NCBI RefSeq assembly: GCF_021531715.1
Contig: NZ_JAFBIT010000001.1
Span: 868,001-932,000, forward strand
DNA length: 64,000 nt
DNA from: Anaeromassilibacillus senegalensis
GTDB taxonomy: Bacteria > Bacillota > Clostridia > Oscillospirales > Acutalibacteraceae
Reading direction: 5' to 3'
The notes below the pieces were generated by a model. That model was not told the origin of the DNA and did not search any database. It saw only the letters and a list, made by a program, of their open reading frames with translations. A program made the position numbers and the translations under genes. This document shows, one piece after another, positions 34,859 through 44,122 of the stretch (position 1 is the stretch's first letter; every line of letters begins with the position of its first letter).

Positions 34859-35017
34859 ATTGAGAGAGTAAAATGCCCGTACTGCGGGTATGAAATGCCC
34901 ATCCAGTTTGATCCGGAACGAGCATACGCCACAGGGCTATACGTGCGCTGCAAGGGGCGCGATTGCAAACGCGAATTTGAGATTCGAATAACAGACAAGA
35001 AAAAAGAGGTCAAGTAG
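34859..35017 (+). CDS. Small zinc-finger protein (Com-like) with probable ATT start
   Basis: About 52 residues, IERVKCPYCGYEMP...YVRCKGRDCKREFEI. The CxxC...CxxxxC arrangement resembles Com-like zinc fingers that regulate phage translation. The frame has no ATG, GTG or TTG near the start; ATT 34859 lies 8 bases after a run of seven G (34,844-34,850) and is the best candidate. It sits between the Gp15-like and tape measure genes. Confidence 0.6.
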   Translation: MERVKCPYCGYEMPIQFDPERAYATGLYVRCKGRDCKREFEIRITDKKKEVK

Positions 35018-35059
35018 TGCCATTATGTGCCGATGACCATCTCAGGTGAGGTGAACACA

Positions 35060-37645
35060 TTGGCAGACGGTACGATTAAAATTTTGACCGATCTCGACGC
35101 TTCCGGCTTTGAAAAAGGGATATCCAAGCTCGGCTCATTAACGAAGGCCGGTCTTTCGATCCTCACAAAAGGCGTTGCCGCCGTATCCGCCGGACTGACT
35201 GCCGCCAGCGGCTACGCCGTGAAGGTCGGATCAGACTTTGAATCCGGCATGAGTGAGGTTGCCGCCATATCCGGCGCATCCGGAAAAGCGCTGCAGGCGC
35301 TCACGGATAAGGCCAAGGAAATGGGATCGACGACCAAATTCAGCGCCACGGAATCCGCCGAAGCGCTGAAGTACATGGCGATGGCGGGCTGGGACACCGA
35401 TAAAATGCTCTCCGGTCTGCCCGGCGTCATGAACCTTGCGGCGGCGTCCGGCGAGAATCTCGGAACAGTTTCTGACATCGTCACGGACAGCATGACCGCG
35501 TTCGGCATGGCGGCGGACGAAGTCGGACACTTTGCCGACATCCTCGCGCAGGCGTCGAGTAAATCCAATACGAATGTATCGCTGATGGGCGAAACGTTCA
35601 AGTACGTCGCGCCGGTCGCCGGTGCGCTCGGTTACAGCGCCGAGGACGCCGCCGTCGCGATCGGCCTGATGGCGAACAGCGGTATCAAGGGCAGCCAGGC
35701 AGGCACCGCGCTGCGCTCCACTCTTTCGCGCCTTGCGAAGCCCACCGATGAAGTACAGGGCGCGATGGACAAGCTTAAAATCTCGCTGACCGATTCCGAG
35801 GGCAACATGAAATCCCTCGGCGACGTAATGCAGGATATGCGCAAGGGGTTCCAAGGGCTGACCGAAGATCAGAAAGCGCAGTATGCTGCCGCGCTCGCCG
35901 GTCAGGAGGGCATGTCCGGCCTGCTCGCGATCGTCAACACCAGCGACGAGGATTTCAACGCGCTCGCGGACGCGATCAACAACGCGGACGGCGCTGCGGA
36001 GACGATGGCGTCCGTCATGCAGGACAACCTCAAGGGCGCTGTCACGATTGCGAAATCCGCGCTCGAGGGGCTGGGCATTTCAGTTTACGAATCGCTCGAG
36101 GATCCGCTTAAGGAAACCGTACAGACGGCAACCGGGTATCTGAATCAGCTTCAGAGCGCCTTTGATGAAAACGGACTTTCCGGCGCAATATCCGAGTTTG
36201 GCACCATCCTATCCGACCTTGTAAAGCGTGCAGCGGAAGCCGCCCCGGAGTTGATACGCACCGCCGTCGAATTGATCGGCAATTTCGTTTCCGGCATCCG
36301 CGACGCACTACCGGATATTGCAAACGCAGCATTTGAAATCCTCGACACTTTGTTGAATGCACTGTTCGATGCGCTGCCAGAAGTTCCAAAAATTGCCGGA
36401 GAGATCGTCACAACGCTCGGCACCAAGCTCGCAGATTATGCTCCGGAGCTGATCCCTGCAGCTGTCGAGTGTATTCTGGAATTTGCACAAGGTCTCATCG
36501 ACCAACTTCCGGGCATTCTGGACGTTGCGCTGCAGCTTGTGCGCGGTCTCGCCGACGGCATACTCGCCGCGATACCAACGCTGATCGAATCCCTTCCGGA
36601 GCTGATTGACGGGATTGTACAGTTCTTAGTTGAAGGCATTCCGCAGCTGATCGAAACCGTGATCTACATCGTCGAGCAGATCGTTGCCAATCTGCCGACC
36701 ATCATGGCCGCGCTCATCGACGCGCTGCCGCAGATTATTGAGAGTCTCGTCTCCGGGCTGATGGGCTGCATCGGACAGCTCATTGCCGGCGCGATTCAGC
36801 TTGTTGTACTGCTAGTCGCGTATCTGCCAGAAATCATTTCCGGGCTGATTCAGGCTATACCGCAGATCGTGCAGGCGATCATCGACGGATTTACAGCGGC
36901 ACTCCCATCCTTCAAGGACGCCGGAAAGACCATCCTGAGCGCGATGAAATCCGGCATTGAGGAAATATGGGAGAAAATCAGAACGTTCTTCTCCGAATCC
37001 ATCCCGAAACTGATCAACAGTATCGGCGAGTGGTTCTCTAATCTGCCCGGGCGTGTTAAAGAATGGCTGGACGATACGCTGCATCGGGTAAGCGAATGGG
37101 CTTCAGGTATGGACGGTAAGGCCGAGGAAGCCGGCAGACAGTTTATATCGGCCGTAATCGGCTTCGTGAAAACTCTGCCCCCGTCGCGCATCATGAAGGA
37201 AGATGTCGGCGCAATGCTGCCGCCCGGCATCAGCGCGGGCTTTGCAGACGCCCTCCCCGCCGCCGAAAAGAACATGAAAAAGCAGCTCGGCTCTATGACG
37301 GACCGGCTGAGCGGCATATCTGTTCCGGCAATTGTCCGCGCATCCATGGACAGCGACACGCTCAGCGCTATGCAGGCGGCGGTCGAGTTCAAGACGGCGC
37401 AGGCAGCGTTCAGTGTTTCCGGAGATCCTACGGGCATATCTGGCAGGCTTGCCGTTCTGACGGACAAATTCGACGCGCTGCTCAATCGTCTCGAATCCTT
37501 TGGCGACGACCGCCTGATCTCGCTTGCCGATCTTCGGGAAGCACTCAAGGGTCTCCGCGTCGAGATGGACGGGCGGGACGTCGGCGAGATTGTGGACGAG
37601 CGGCTAGGCGAGCTGTACGGGCAGCGTGAAAGAGGTGAAATATAA
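35060..37645 (+). CDS. Tail tape measure protein
   Basis: 861 residues from TTG 35060 (LADGTIKILTDLDASGFEKG), chosen because GAGGTG lies just upstream and tape measure proteins begin this way. It contains the TMP domain (MSEVAAISGASGKALQALTDKAKEMGSTTKFSATE...), a long hydrophobic helical repeat region (IPQLIETVIYIVEQIVANLP; LPQIIESLVSGLMG) and a C-terminal part with PPSRIMKEDVGAML. Length sets tail length: the phage would have a fairly short flexible tail. Confidence 0.9.
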   Translation: MADGTIKILTDLDASGFEKGISKLGSLTKAGLSILTKGVAAVSAGLTAASGYAVKVGSDFESGMSEVAAISGASGKALQALTDKAKEMGSTTKFSATESAEALKYMAMAGWDTDKMLSGLPGVMNLAAASGENLGTVSDIVTDSMTAFGMAADEVGHFADILAQASSKSNTNVSLMGETFKYVAPVAGALGYSAEDAAVAIGLMANSGIKGSQAGTALRSTLSRLAKPTDEVQGAMDKLKISLTDSEGNMKSLGDVMQDMRKGFQGLTEDQKAQYAAALAGQEGMSGLLAIVNTSDEDFNALADAINNADGAAETMASVMQDNLKGAVTIAKSALEGLGISVYESLEDPLKETVQTATGYLNQLQSAFDENGLSGAISEFGTILSDLVKRAAEAAPELIRTAVELIGNFVSGIRDALPDIANAAFEILDTLLNALFDALPEVPKIAGEIVTTLGTKLADYAPELIPAAVECILEFAQGLIDQLPGILDVALQLVRGLADGILAAIPTLIESLPELIDGIVQFLVEGIPQLIETVIYIVEQIVANLPTIMAALIDALPQIIESLVSGLMGCIGQLIAGAIQLVVLLVAYLPEIISGLIQAIPQIVQAIIDGFTAALPSFKDAGKTILSAMKSGIEEIWEKIRTFFSESIPKLINSIGEWFSNLPGRVKEWLDDTLHRVSEWASGMDGKAEEAGRQFISAVIGFVKTLPPSRIMKEDVGAMLPPGISAGFADALPAAEKNMKKQLGSMTDRLSGISVPAIVRASMDSDTLSAMQAAVEFKTAQAAFSVSGDPTGISGRLAVLTDKFDALLNRLESFGDDRLISLADLREALKGLRVEMDGRDVGEIVDERLGELYGQRERGEI

Positions 37646-38302
37646 ATGCTTGGTGTAGTAATTAACGGTTTTCATACCTTTGAGGATTTCGGGCTCGGCT
37701 GGCTGCAGGGTGGCTTTGAGTTGTCCGAGCCGGAGATACAGACGCACTATGTCGAAGTGGAGGGCATGGACGGCAGTCTCGACCTGACGGAAGACCTCTC
37801 CGGACGCCCGATCTATAAGGACCGCACTTTGAAGCTGACGTTTGATTCCCCGGCAGGTACATACGAAGCGTACACAGCACTCTGCTCGAGAATCGACAGC
37901 CGTCTGCACGGCAGGCGGTGCGAAATCACGCTCGACACGGATCCGGACTGGTTCTACCTCGGGCGCGGCAAATGGAGTCACACGAAGGACGCGGACGGTG
38001 TGGAAACGCACGTGTTTACGGCGACCGTCGAGCCGTTCAAGTATTATAGGGACATGACCGCTCTCACCGTGAACGTAGACGGCACTGCGGACGTTGTATT
38101 GGAAAACAGTATGGCACCCGCCACGCCCTTCTTTACGACCTCCGATAAGGATATGAGGGTGCAGCAGGGCAGCGCTGAATATTCGGTTCTGCCCGGCACA
38201 GATATGGAGATTTACGGCATCACGCTGCTCGAGGGCAGTAATGTCCTGACGTTTACCGGCACGGGCACAGTGACAATCCAATATCGGGAGGGCATGCTGT
38301 AA
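37646..38302 (+). CDS. Distal tail protein (Dit, SPP1 gp19.1-like)
   Basis: 218 residues starting MLGVVINGFHTFEDFGL, immediately after the tape measure stop. EVEGMDGSLDLTEDLSG and the DPDWFYLGRGKWSH region are typical of Dit, the hexameric hub joining the tube to the receptor-binding parts. It overlaps the Tal gene by one base (TAATG). Confidence 0.85.
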   Translation: MLGVVINGFHTFEDFGLGWLQGGFELSEPEIQTHYVEVEGMDGSLDLTEDLSGRPIYKDRTLKLTFDSPAGTYEAYTALCSRIDSRLHGRRCEITLDTDPDWFYLGRGKWSHTKDADGVETHVFTATVEPFKYYRDMTALTVNVDGTADVVLENSMAPATPFFTTSDKDMRVQQGSAEYSVLPGTDMEIYGITLLEGSNVLTFTGTGTVTIQYREGML

Positions 38303-39975
38303 TGTACAGAATTACCTGCGACAATCAGGTTATCCACGATCCGCGCTCCAATAATCTGCTGCTCATCTCCCCGAAGGCCGTGCTCGGCGTGGGCGTTGCC
38401 GGGACGATGAGCTTTAAGATGGCGCCCTCTCACCCACTCTACAAGCTGCCGAAAAACAAAAAATCCGTCCTGCGCTTTTACCAGGATGGCGAGCTCTTGT
38501 GGCAGGGGTTTATCCGCAAGATCAACCGCGACCGGCGCAACATCAAGACCATCGACGCGGCGGGTGAGCTCGCATACCTCAACGACAGCGTGCAGCCCTA
38601 TACGGTCTACCACGATGTTTCCCTACGCAATTACCTGCAGGCGCTGCTCGACGTGCACAACGCGCAGATGGACGAGGACAAGCGCTTCGTGCTCGGCAAC
38701 GTCACCGTAACGGATCCGAACGACAGCCTGTACCGATATTCTACCAACCAATCAACGTACAAAACGCTGGAAGACCGGCTCTTGAAGCGTCTCGGCGGGT
38801 ATCTCGTCGTGCGGTACGGCGCAGACGGGACGCGGTATCTCGATTATCTCAAGGAGTACGGACGCATTTGCGGACAGAAGATCGCCTACGGCAAGAATCT
38901 GCTCGATTTTGCGGTCTCTACCCCGTCGGACGACGTCGCGACCGTCGTCATGCCGCTCGGCGCAAAGCTGAACGATGCGGACGGCAACCCGACCGAGGAG
39001 CGTTTGACCATCGCCGCCGCGAACAATGGCAGCGTGTTTTTGGAGGACGCGGAAGCGATCGAGACGTATCGCCGCATCGTCAAGACGGTCATCCATGACG
39101 ATATTACCCTTGTGGAAAATCTCGTGCGTGCAGGCTACGCCGATCTCGAAGCCGCAAAGCACGCTGTCAGCACCTTCAAGCTGCGCGCGGTCGACCTCTC
39201 CCTGTGCAACGTCAATGTGGACAAGATCCGCGTCGGCGATCTGCTCGGCGTGGACTCTGCCCCGCACGGCATGGACGACTATATCGCCGTCTCGGAGCGC
39301 TCGTATGACATCACCGCGCCGGAGAACGATGGGATTGTACTGGACAAAGCCTATAAGGGCCTTGTAGACACGCAGCGTTCCGAATCCGAAGCCCTGCGCG
39401 TAGAGATCAACGAGACGCATGCGCGCGTCAATACGGTCACCCAGAAGGTGGAATCCTACAAGACCGACGTCAAAAAAGATGTGGACAATCTTTCTGCCTC
39501 GGTCACGGAGACGCAGAAGACGATCACGACGACAACCGAGAACATCATGGACGCGATCGAGGGCTTGCGGGAGGAATCCGTCTCGCAGACGCAGCTTGAG
39601 GAAGTCAAGTCTGCGGTCGTGAAGCTGAGTTCCGACAACATGGAGCTGCGGTTCCAGCAGGTGAAGTCGCTCATCGATCAGCTCGGCGGGACGGTCGAGG
39701 ACAACCAGCGGCTTTTGGAGCAGTACATCCGCTTCGAGGGCGCGCGCATGAGCCTCGGCCGGTCGGACAGTGAGATCACGGCGGTACTGAGCAACGACAA
39801 GCTTGCGTTTGTGGAAAACGGGCAGGAGGTTGCATACATCAGCAACCGCACGCTGTACATCACGGACGTTCATATTTTGCAGCGGCTCACGTTCGGCGAT
39901 GTGGATCACGGGCTGTATTCGTTGTCTTTCGGCGAGACCAACACGCTCGATTTTGGCTACGAAGGGGATGATTGA
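38302..39975 (+). CDS. Tail-associated lysin/endopeptidase (Tal-like)
   Basis: 557 residues. N-terminal hub domains (LISPKAVLGVGVAGTMSFKMAPSHPLYKLP) match the prophage endopeptidase tail family; the C-terminal third is a coiled coil (VEINETHARVNTVTQKVESYKTDVKKDVDNLS). No separate peptidase domain is evident at the C-terminus, so it may be mainly structural. It ends in a four-base overlap with the fibre gene (TTGA). Confidence 0.85.
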   Translation: MYRITCDNQVIHDPRSNNLLLISPKAVLGVGVAGTMSFKMAPSHPLYKLPKNKKSVLRFYQDGELLWQGFIRKINRDRRNIKTIDAAGELAYLNDSVQPYTVYHDVSLRNYLQALLDVHNAQMDEDKRFVLGNVTVTDPNDSLYRYSTNQSTYKTLEDRLLKRLGGYLVVRYGADGTRYLDYLKEYGRICGQKIAYGKNLLDFAVSTPSDDVATVVMPLGAKLNDADGNPTEERLTIAAANNGSVFLEDAEAIETYRRIVKTVIHDDITLVENLVRAGYADLEAAKHAVSTFKLRAVDLSLCNVNVDKIRVGDLLGVDSAPHGMDDYIAVSERSYDITAPENDGIVLDKAYKGLVDTQRSESEALRVEINETHARVNTVTQKVESYKTDVKKDVDNLSASVTETQKTITTTTENIMDAIEGLREESVSQTQLEEVKSAVVKLSSDNMELRFQQVKSLIDQLGGTVEDNQRLLEQYIRFEGARMSLGRSDSEITAVLSNDKLAFVENGQEVAYISNRTLYITDVHILQRLTFGDVDHGLYSLSFGETNTLDFGYEGDD

Positions 39976-39977
39976 CC

Positions 39978-42179
39978 TTGGCTGTAAACACCTACAAGGC
40001 GCAGCTCAACTACTACGACCATACCTACGGCTGGGGCAACGCGGGTACCTGCGCGCAGGGCAACGGCACGGCGTACGGAGCGGGCAGCGCCCGAACCGGT
40101 GTGCTGTACTTTCCGGGCCTCGCGGCCCTCAAAGGCAAAATTATCAACAGCGTCAAGATCACGACGACGAACACCGCATCCGGCTTAAACGCCAGCAAAA
40201 CGGCGCATTTTTACCGTTCGGCGAATCAGGGCGGCATCAAGACGTCACTCGGCGCAAACCACAAGACCGGATCCCGGATCGGAACGCTTACGGGAAATTT
40301 CCACGCTTATGCAAACGCCAGCCTGACCTTCACGCCGGCGTTCTTCTCGCAGTATATCGCCCTCGGCGAAGACACGTACTGCATTTACTCGAACGCTGCG
40401 GCGGATTATCTCGTATGGTCGGCGGTCACGCTCACGGTCGACTGGTCGGAGCCTGCGACGCAGCCGGTTTTGGACAAGACTTCAGTTGAGCTGGGCCAGC
40501 CGGTTGCAATCACGACGGCGGCCACGAACAGCGCGTACCGGCACAGGCTGCGGTACTCTTTTGGATCGGCTTCCGGAACGATCGCCGAGAATGTGGAAGG
40601 ATCCAGCAGTTGGACGCCGCCGGTCTCGCTGGCAAGCCAGATTCCGAATGCGACGTCCGGTATCGGCACGATCTACTGCGATACATACAGCGGCTCGACG
40701 CTGCTCGGCACGAAATCGGTCGGCATCACGCTGACGGTACCGGCGTCGGTCAAGCCCACGGCCGGCACGCTCTCGGCGGCGGTCACGGGCGATACCTCCG
40801 GCACGGGGCTGTACGTCAAGGGCATGGGCAAAGCAAAGCTCACGCTCTCGGGCGCAGCGGGCGCATACGGCTCAGAGATCAAATCGTACCAGATCACGGG
40901 CGGCGGGTGGTCGGCGGCAGCCAGCACCCTCACGACCGGAATTCTCGCGACTGCGGGAGAGATCACATTCACCGGCAAGGTCACGGATTCGCGCGGGCGC
41001 ACGTCGGACAACGTCACGTGCAAGATCACGGTCCTCGATTACAGCCGCCCGGGCGTGTCGGCGTGGACGGTTTACCGCTGTGACGCCGACGGCAACAAGA
41101 AAAATGCCGGTACCTACGCGGCCGTGGAAATCAACGCCGATTTCAGCGCGATCACGGGCAACAGCCTGACGCTCACCGCCGCGTACAAGCTCGCGACGGA
41201 GACCGGCTACAGCGCCGCGACCACGCTCACCAACAACGGAAAGACCGTCATCGGTGGTGGAAATCTCTCGGCGGCGAAGACGTACGATGTGCGCATCACC
41301 GTTTCCGACCGATACAACACCATCACAATCCCGACCAAGCTCAGCACCAAGAAGGTCATTTGGTCGGTGTTGTTCAAGGGGCTCGGCTTTGCGATCGGCA
41401 AGGTCGCGGAGCTGTCCGGCTGGCTGGACGTCGCGTGGCACACAAGGGTGCGCGGGAATTTGCAGGTGGACGGCGCCACGACGCTCTCAACCTCCCTCGG
41501 CATTGGCTCGGGCGGGACGGGAGAAAAGAGCCGGTACGGCGCGATAAACGGGCTGATTTATTTGGGCACGAATCCCGTGACCTCAGACACCGACACGACG
41601 GCGTATTGGGGCCAGACGCTCGGAAACGGCGTCGCCATGTTCAGCCAGACCGGATACGTCGCCGATCAGCCGAGCCAATACGGAATGGTTCTCAACTACT
41701 GCGTAAAGGACTCCAGCGAAGTGCACCAGATTTGGCTCACACAGTCCACCGGCGCCATGTACCACAGAGGCGGCAACAGCAGCGGGTGGAACGGGAGCTG
41801 GCGCAAGGTGCTGGACAATACCATGACAATCCCCGTTTCCGGCGGCGGTACCGATGCGGCAACGCCTGCGGGCGCGCGTGCGAATCTCGGGATTGACACC
41901 TCGGTGCTGTATTCCGGGTCGTTATCTTCCGGCAGCGCCTCTTTCACGTTCGGCAGCCACAAGGCGTTTATCGTTGTCGGAAAACCGGCCAGTTCTGCCG
42001 CGAGCGTGGCGTTGGTCATTCCCGCGAAATTCTTCAACTCCGTCGCGCGATCTATGCAGCTTGCCGATAACGTGGACTTTATCAAATTCACCATCACGCA
42101 CACCGATTCGAGCGGCAGCCTGACCATCACGCAGAATGATAATTCCGGCGTGATTCTGGCCATTTACGGCGTCAACTGA
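39978..42179 (+). CDS. Tail fibre / receptor-binding protein (DUF859-like)
   Basis: 733 residues from TTG 39978 (LAVNTYKAQLNYYDHTYGWGNAG), with AAGGGG 10 bases upstream; TTG 39972 is also possible. Ig-like beta-sandwich repeats (PVLDKTSVELGQPVAITTAA; SVKPTAGTLSAAV) are followed by GLGFAIGKVAELSGWLDVAW, known in DUF859 siphovirus proteins, and a Gly-rich fibre end. It probably contacts the host surface. Confidence 0.82.
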   Translation: MAVNTYKAQLNYYDHTYGWGNAGTCAQGNGTAYGAGSARTGVLYFPGLAALKGKIINSVKITTTNTASGLNASKTAHFYRSANQGGIKTSLGANHKTGSRIGTLTGNFHAYANASLTFTPAFFSQYIALGEDTYCIYSNAAADYLVWSAVTLTVDWSEPATQPVLDKTSVELGQPVAITTAATNSAYRHRLRYSFGSASGTIAENVEGSSSWTPPVSLASQIPNATSGIGTIYCDTYSGSTLLGTKSVGITLTVPASVKPTAGTLSAAVTGDTSGTGLYVKGMGKAKLTLSGAAGAYGSEIKSYQITGGGWSAAASTLTTGILATAGEITFTGKVTDSRGRTSDNVTCKITVLDYSRPGVSAWTVYRCDADGNKKNAGTYAAVEINADFSAITGNSLTLTAAYKLATETGYSAATTLTNNGKTVIGGGNLSAAKTYDVRITVSDRYNTITIPTKLSTKKVIWSVLFKGLGFAIGKVAELSGWLDVAWHTRVRGNLQVDGATTLSTSLGIGSGGTGEKSRYGAINGLIYLGTNPVTSDTDTTAYWGQTLGNGVAMFSQTGYVADQPSQYGMVLNYCVKDSSEVHQIWLTQSTGAMYHRGGNSSGWNGSWRKVLDNTMTIPVSGGGTDAATPAGARANLGIDTSVLYSGSLSSGSASFTFGSHKAFIVVGKPASSAASVALVIPAKFFNSVARSMQLADNVDFIKFTITHTDSSGSLTITQNDNSGVILAIYGVN

Positions 42180-42188
42180 GGAGGACAT

Positions 42189-42572
42189 ATGCAAATCAGG
42201 CTCAAGGATAACTATGTGGAAAGCTATGCGCTTGTCGGCGGGATCGAGGGCGGCGTCGAGGTCTCCGACCTTTCGACCGAAGCGCTCGCGGATTTTGCGC
42301 TGCACCACACCGCCTACAAGCTCGCGGAGGACGGCAGAACGCTCGCGCTGGACGCGGATAAGCGCGATGCCGATGCGGATGCTGCCGCGCTCTCTGCGCT
42401 GCGTACGCGCCGTGAGAGGGAGTGCTTTACGTACATCAACCGTGGGCAGCTCTGGTACGCGCGGCTCTCGGCGGCGCAGCTTGCGGAGCTCAGCGCGTGG
42501 TATATCAAATGGCTGGACGTCACGCGGACGCGGGTCATTCCCGACCGCCCTTCGTGGCTGGATGAACTATAA
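42189..42572 (+). CDS. Phage protein of unknown function after the fibre gene
   Basis: 127 residues with GAGGAG before the ATG. The C-terminal part (RRERECFTYINRGQLWYARL, AQLAELSAWYIKWLDV) is common in small genes between fibre and holin in Clostridia phages and may be a fibre accessory or chaperone. No enzymatic motif is seen. Confidence 0.7.
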   Translation: MQIRLKDNYVESYALVGGIEGGVEVSDLSTEALADFALHHTAYKLAEDGRTLALDADKRDADADAAALSALRTRRERECFTYINRGQLWYARLSAAQLAELSAWYIKWLDVTRTRVIPDRPSWLDEL

Positions 42573-42590
42573 AAACAGGAGGTCAAGAAA

Positions 42591-43037
42591 ATGAAAGAAA
42601 CCGTAATGAAAGGGACGGTCGCCGTGCTCGGCGCGTCCATTGTGTCGTATTTCGGTACGCTCGCCGCACCGCTTCTGGTTCTGCTCTGCGTCATGATCGT
42701 GGATTATGTCACGGGCATGGTCAAGGCGTACATGGCGGCGCAGCTCAGCTCCAAGATCGGCCTGCGCGGCATTCTGAAAAAGCTGTGCTACATGGCGATG
42801 GTTGCCGTAGGTGCTGCCATTGATTATCTGCTCGGCAGCGCGCTTGTGCAGGTCGGCATCGATATGCACGTCGAGCTGTTCTGCGGCATGCTCGTCGCGA
42901 TTTGGCTCATTATCAACGAGCTGATTTCTATTTTGGAGAATCTCGCGGTCATCGGCGTGCCGGGCTTCCCGGCGCTTACAAAGTTGATTGAGCGGCTGAA
43001 AAACACGGTATCGAACAGCGAAAACGACAAGGCGTAA
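42591..43037 (+). CDS. Holin (phage_holin_4_1 / Cph1 family)
   Basis: 148 residues with four hydrophobic stretches (VAVLGASIVSYFGTLAAPLL; LLVLLCVMIVDYVTGMVKAY; LCYMAMVAVGAAIDYLLG; LFCGMLVAIWLIINELISIL) and the DYVTGMVKAY motif of toxin-secretion/phage lysis holins. It would form the pores that let the endolysin reach the wall. It directly precedes the lysin remnant, as in normal lysis cassettes. Confidence 0.9.
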   Translation: MKETVMKGTVAVLGASIVSYFGTLAAPLLVLLCVMIVDYVTGMVKAYMAAQLSSKIGLRGILKKLCYMAMVAVGAAIDYLLGSALVQVGIDMHVELFCGMLVAIWLIINELISILENLAVIGVPGFPALTKLIERLKNTVSNSENDKA

Positions 43038-43173
43038 GGCCGCTAGATTGGAGGGGTTATAGGGGATGCTTCCCCTGAAGCTGGGTTTCCTCAATATAGC
43101 GGAGACTCAATGCTTGTTAATCTATTTTTTGCATTTTTCAGATAAATTACGGACAAACCAAGGAGGAAGCATA

Positions 43174-43418
43174 GTGTTACCCATCAAAACAAACTTCGTA
43201 GATACAAGCAAATACGGCATCAAATTCCCGTACACGCGCACGCCGACGCGCTGAACATCCGATCCGGTCCTGGCACGAATTATCCCGTAATCGGCCAGAT
43301 TAAGGACAAGAAGCGCTATACCATCGTAAAGGAAAAGACCGGCACCGGCTCATCGAAAGGCTGGGGCCGCCTCAAGGCCGGCGGCTGGGTCGCGCGGGAT
43401 TGGATTAAAAAGGCGTAA
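43174..43418 (+). pseudogene. Endolysin remnant: N-terminus joined to SH3 domain, catalytic domain deleted
   Basis: GTG 43174 follows AGGAGGA and encodes VLPIKTNFVDTSKYGIKFPY, the usual start of amidase-type phage lysins. After about 26 codons the frame meets a stop. In the next frame a complete bacterial SH3 domain runs to 43,418 (ALNIRSGPGTNYPVIGQI...WVARDWIKKA). The junction at about 43,235-43,248 lacks some 150 or more residues of catalytic domain and shifts frame, so no lysin can be made from this copy. Confidence 0.85.
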
Positions 43419-43436
43419 TTGAACATATAGGTATGG

Positions 43437-43485
43437 AAATCCCCGAATCAGCATCGTTTTAAACGGCTGGTTCGGGGATTTTTGC
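43437..43485 (+). terminator. Terminator at the right end of the prophage
   Basis: AAATCCCCGAA and TTCGGGGATTTTT arms with a 24-base loop, closing the late operon about 60 bases before the cotJC junction. Bases 43,486-43,540 hold no gene. Confidence 0.8.
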
Positions 43486-43540
43486 GTTTACTTATCGTTT
43501 CAAATTAAAACCGATTCTCATACTATAAAATATTCACATT

Positions 43541-44059
43541 TTTCAGTATGGCGGGCCGCATGGAGAAATCGGCGCTTCACTGCGCTATCTGAGCCAGCGC
43601 TACGCAATGCCATACCCTGAGCTGCGTGCGATCCTGACCGATGTCGGTACGGAAGAACTGGCGCACCTTGAAATGGTTGGTACGATCGTTTACCAGTTAA
43701 CTCGGAATCTGACGCCGGAGGAAATCCAGAAGCAGGGCTTCGACACGTATTTTGTCGACCACACCACGGGCGTCTATCCAATTGCAGCGTCCGGTACGCC
43801 GTTTAGTGCGAGCACCTTTTCCGTATCCGGCGATACAATTGCAGACCTCAACGAGGATCTTGCAGCAGAACAGAAAGCGCGGCTGTCATATGACAATATT
43901 CTGCGCTTTACAGATGACCCCGACGTACGCGATCCGATCAAGTTCCTGCGGGCACGAGAAATCGTGCATTATCAGCGCTTCGGCGAGGGGCTGCGCATTG
44001 CAACGGATCGGTTGGACTCCAGAAACTTCTACGCATTCAACCCGTCCTTCGACAAGTAA
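43541..44059 (+). pseudogene. cotJC: cotJC, 3' part only (spore coat protein, manganese catalase family), interrupted by the prophage
   Basis: The frame opens right after a TAA in phage DNA and reads QYGGPHGEIGASLRYLSQRY...LTDVGTEELAHLEMVGTIV...DDPDVRDPIKFLRAREIVHYQRFGEGL, clearly CotJC with its metal-binding E-x-x-H pairs. About 30 N-terminal residues are missing and must lie beyond the left end of the prophage. There is no start site here. Excision of the prophage would restore the gene. CotJC is made in the mother cell during spore coat assembly. Confidence 0.88.
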
Positions 44060-44122
44060 GCCAAAATCACAAATGGGGGCAGAGCACCAGCCGGTACTCC
44101 GCCCCATCTTTTGTGTCTGCAC

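Larger units (their letters stand above)
1..43545. mobile_element. Siphovirus-type prophage (left end outside window), inserted in cotJC
   Basis: Gene order is that of a temperate siphovirus: replication, terminase, portal, MuF minor capsid protein, scaffold, coat, connectors, tail, tape measure, Dit, Tal, fibre, holin and lysin remnant, all on the plus strand with many ATGA overlaps. The right edge is placed at about 43,541-43,550, where a stop codon is followed at once by the CotJC reading frame. The left edge, integrase and lysogeny genes are not in the window. The major tail gene is separated from its start region by about 19.4 kb of inserted DNA and the lysin lacks its catalytic part, so the phage is probably defective. 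Confidence 0.9.

Noticed and set aside
35060-35068. Further TGGCAGA copy at the tape measure start
   Set aside because: TGGCAGA is simply how an Ala-Asp start (MAD or LAD) is coded; there is no junction here. It warns that the core match alone is weak evidence.
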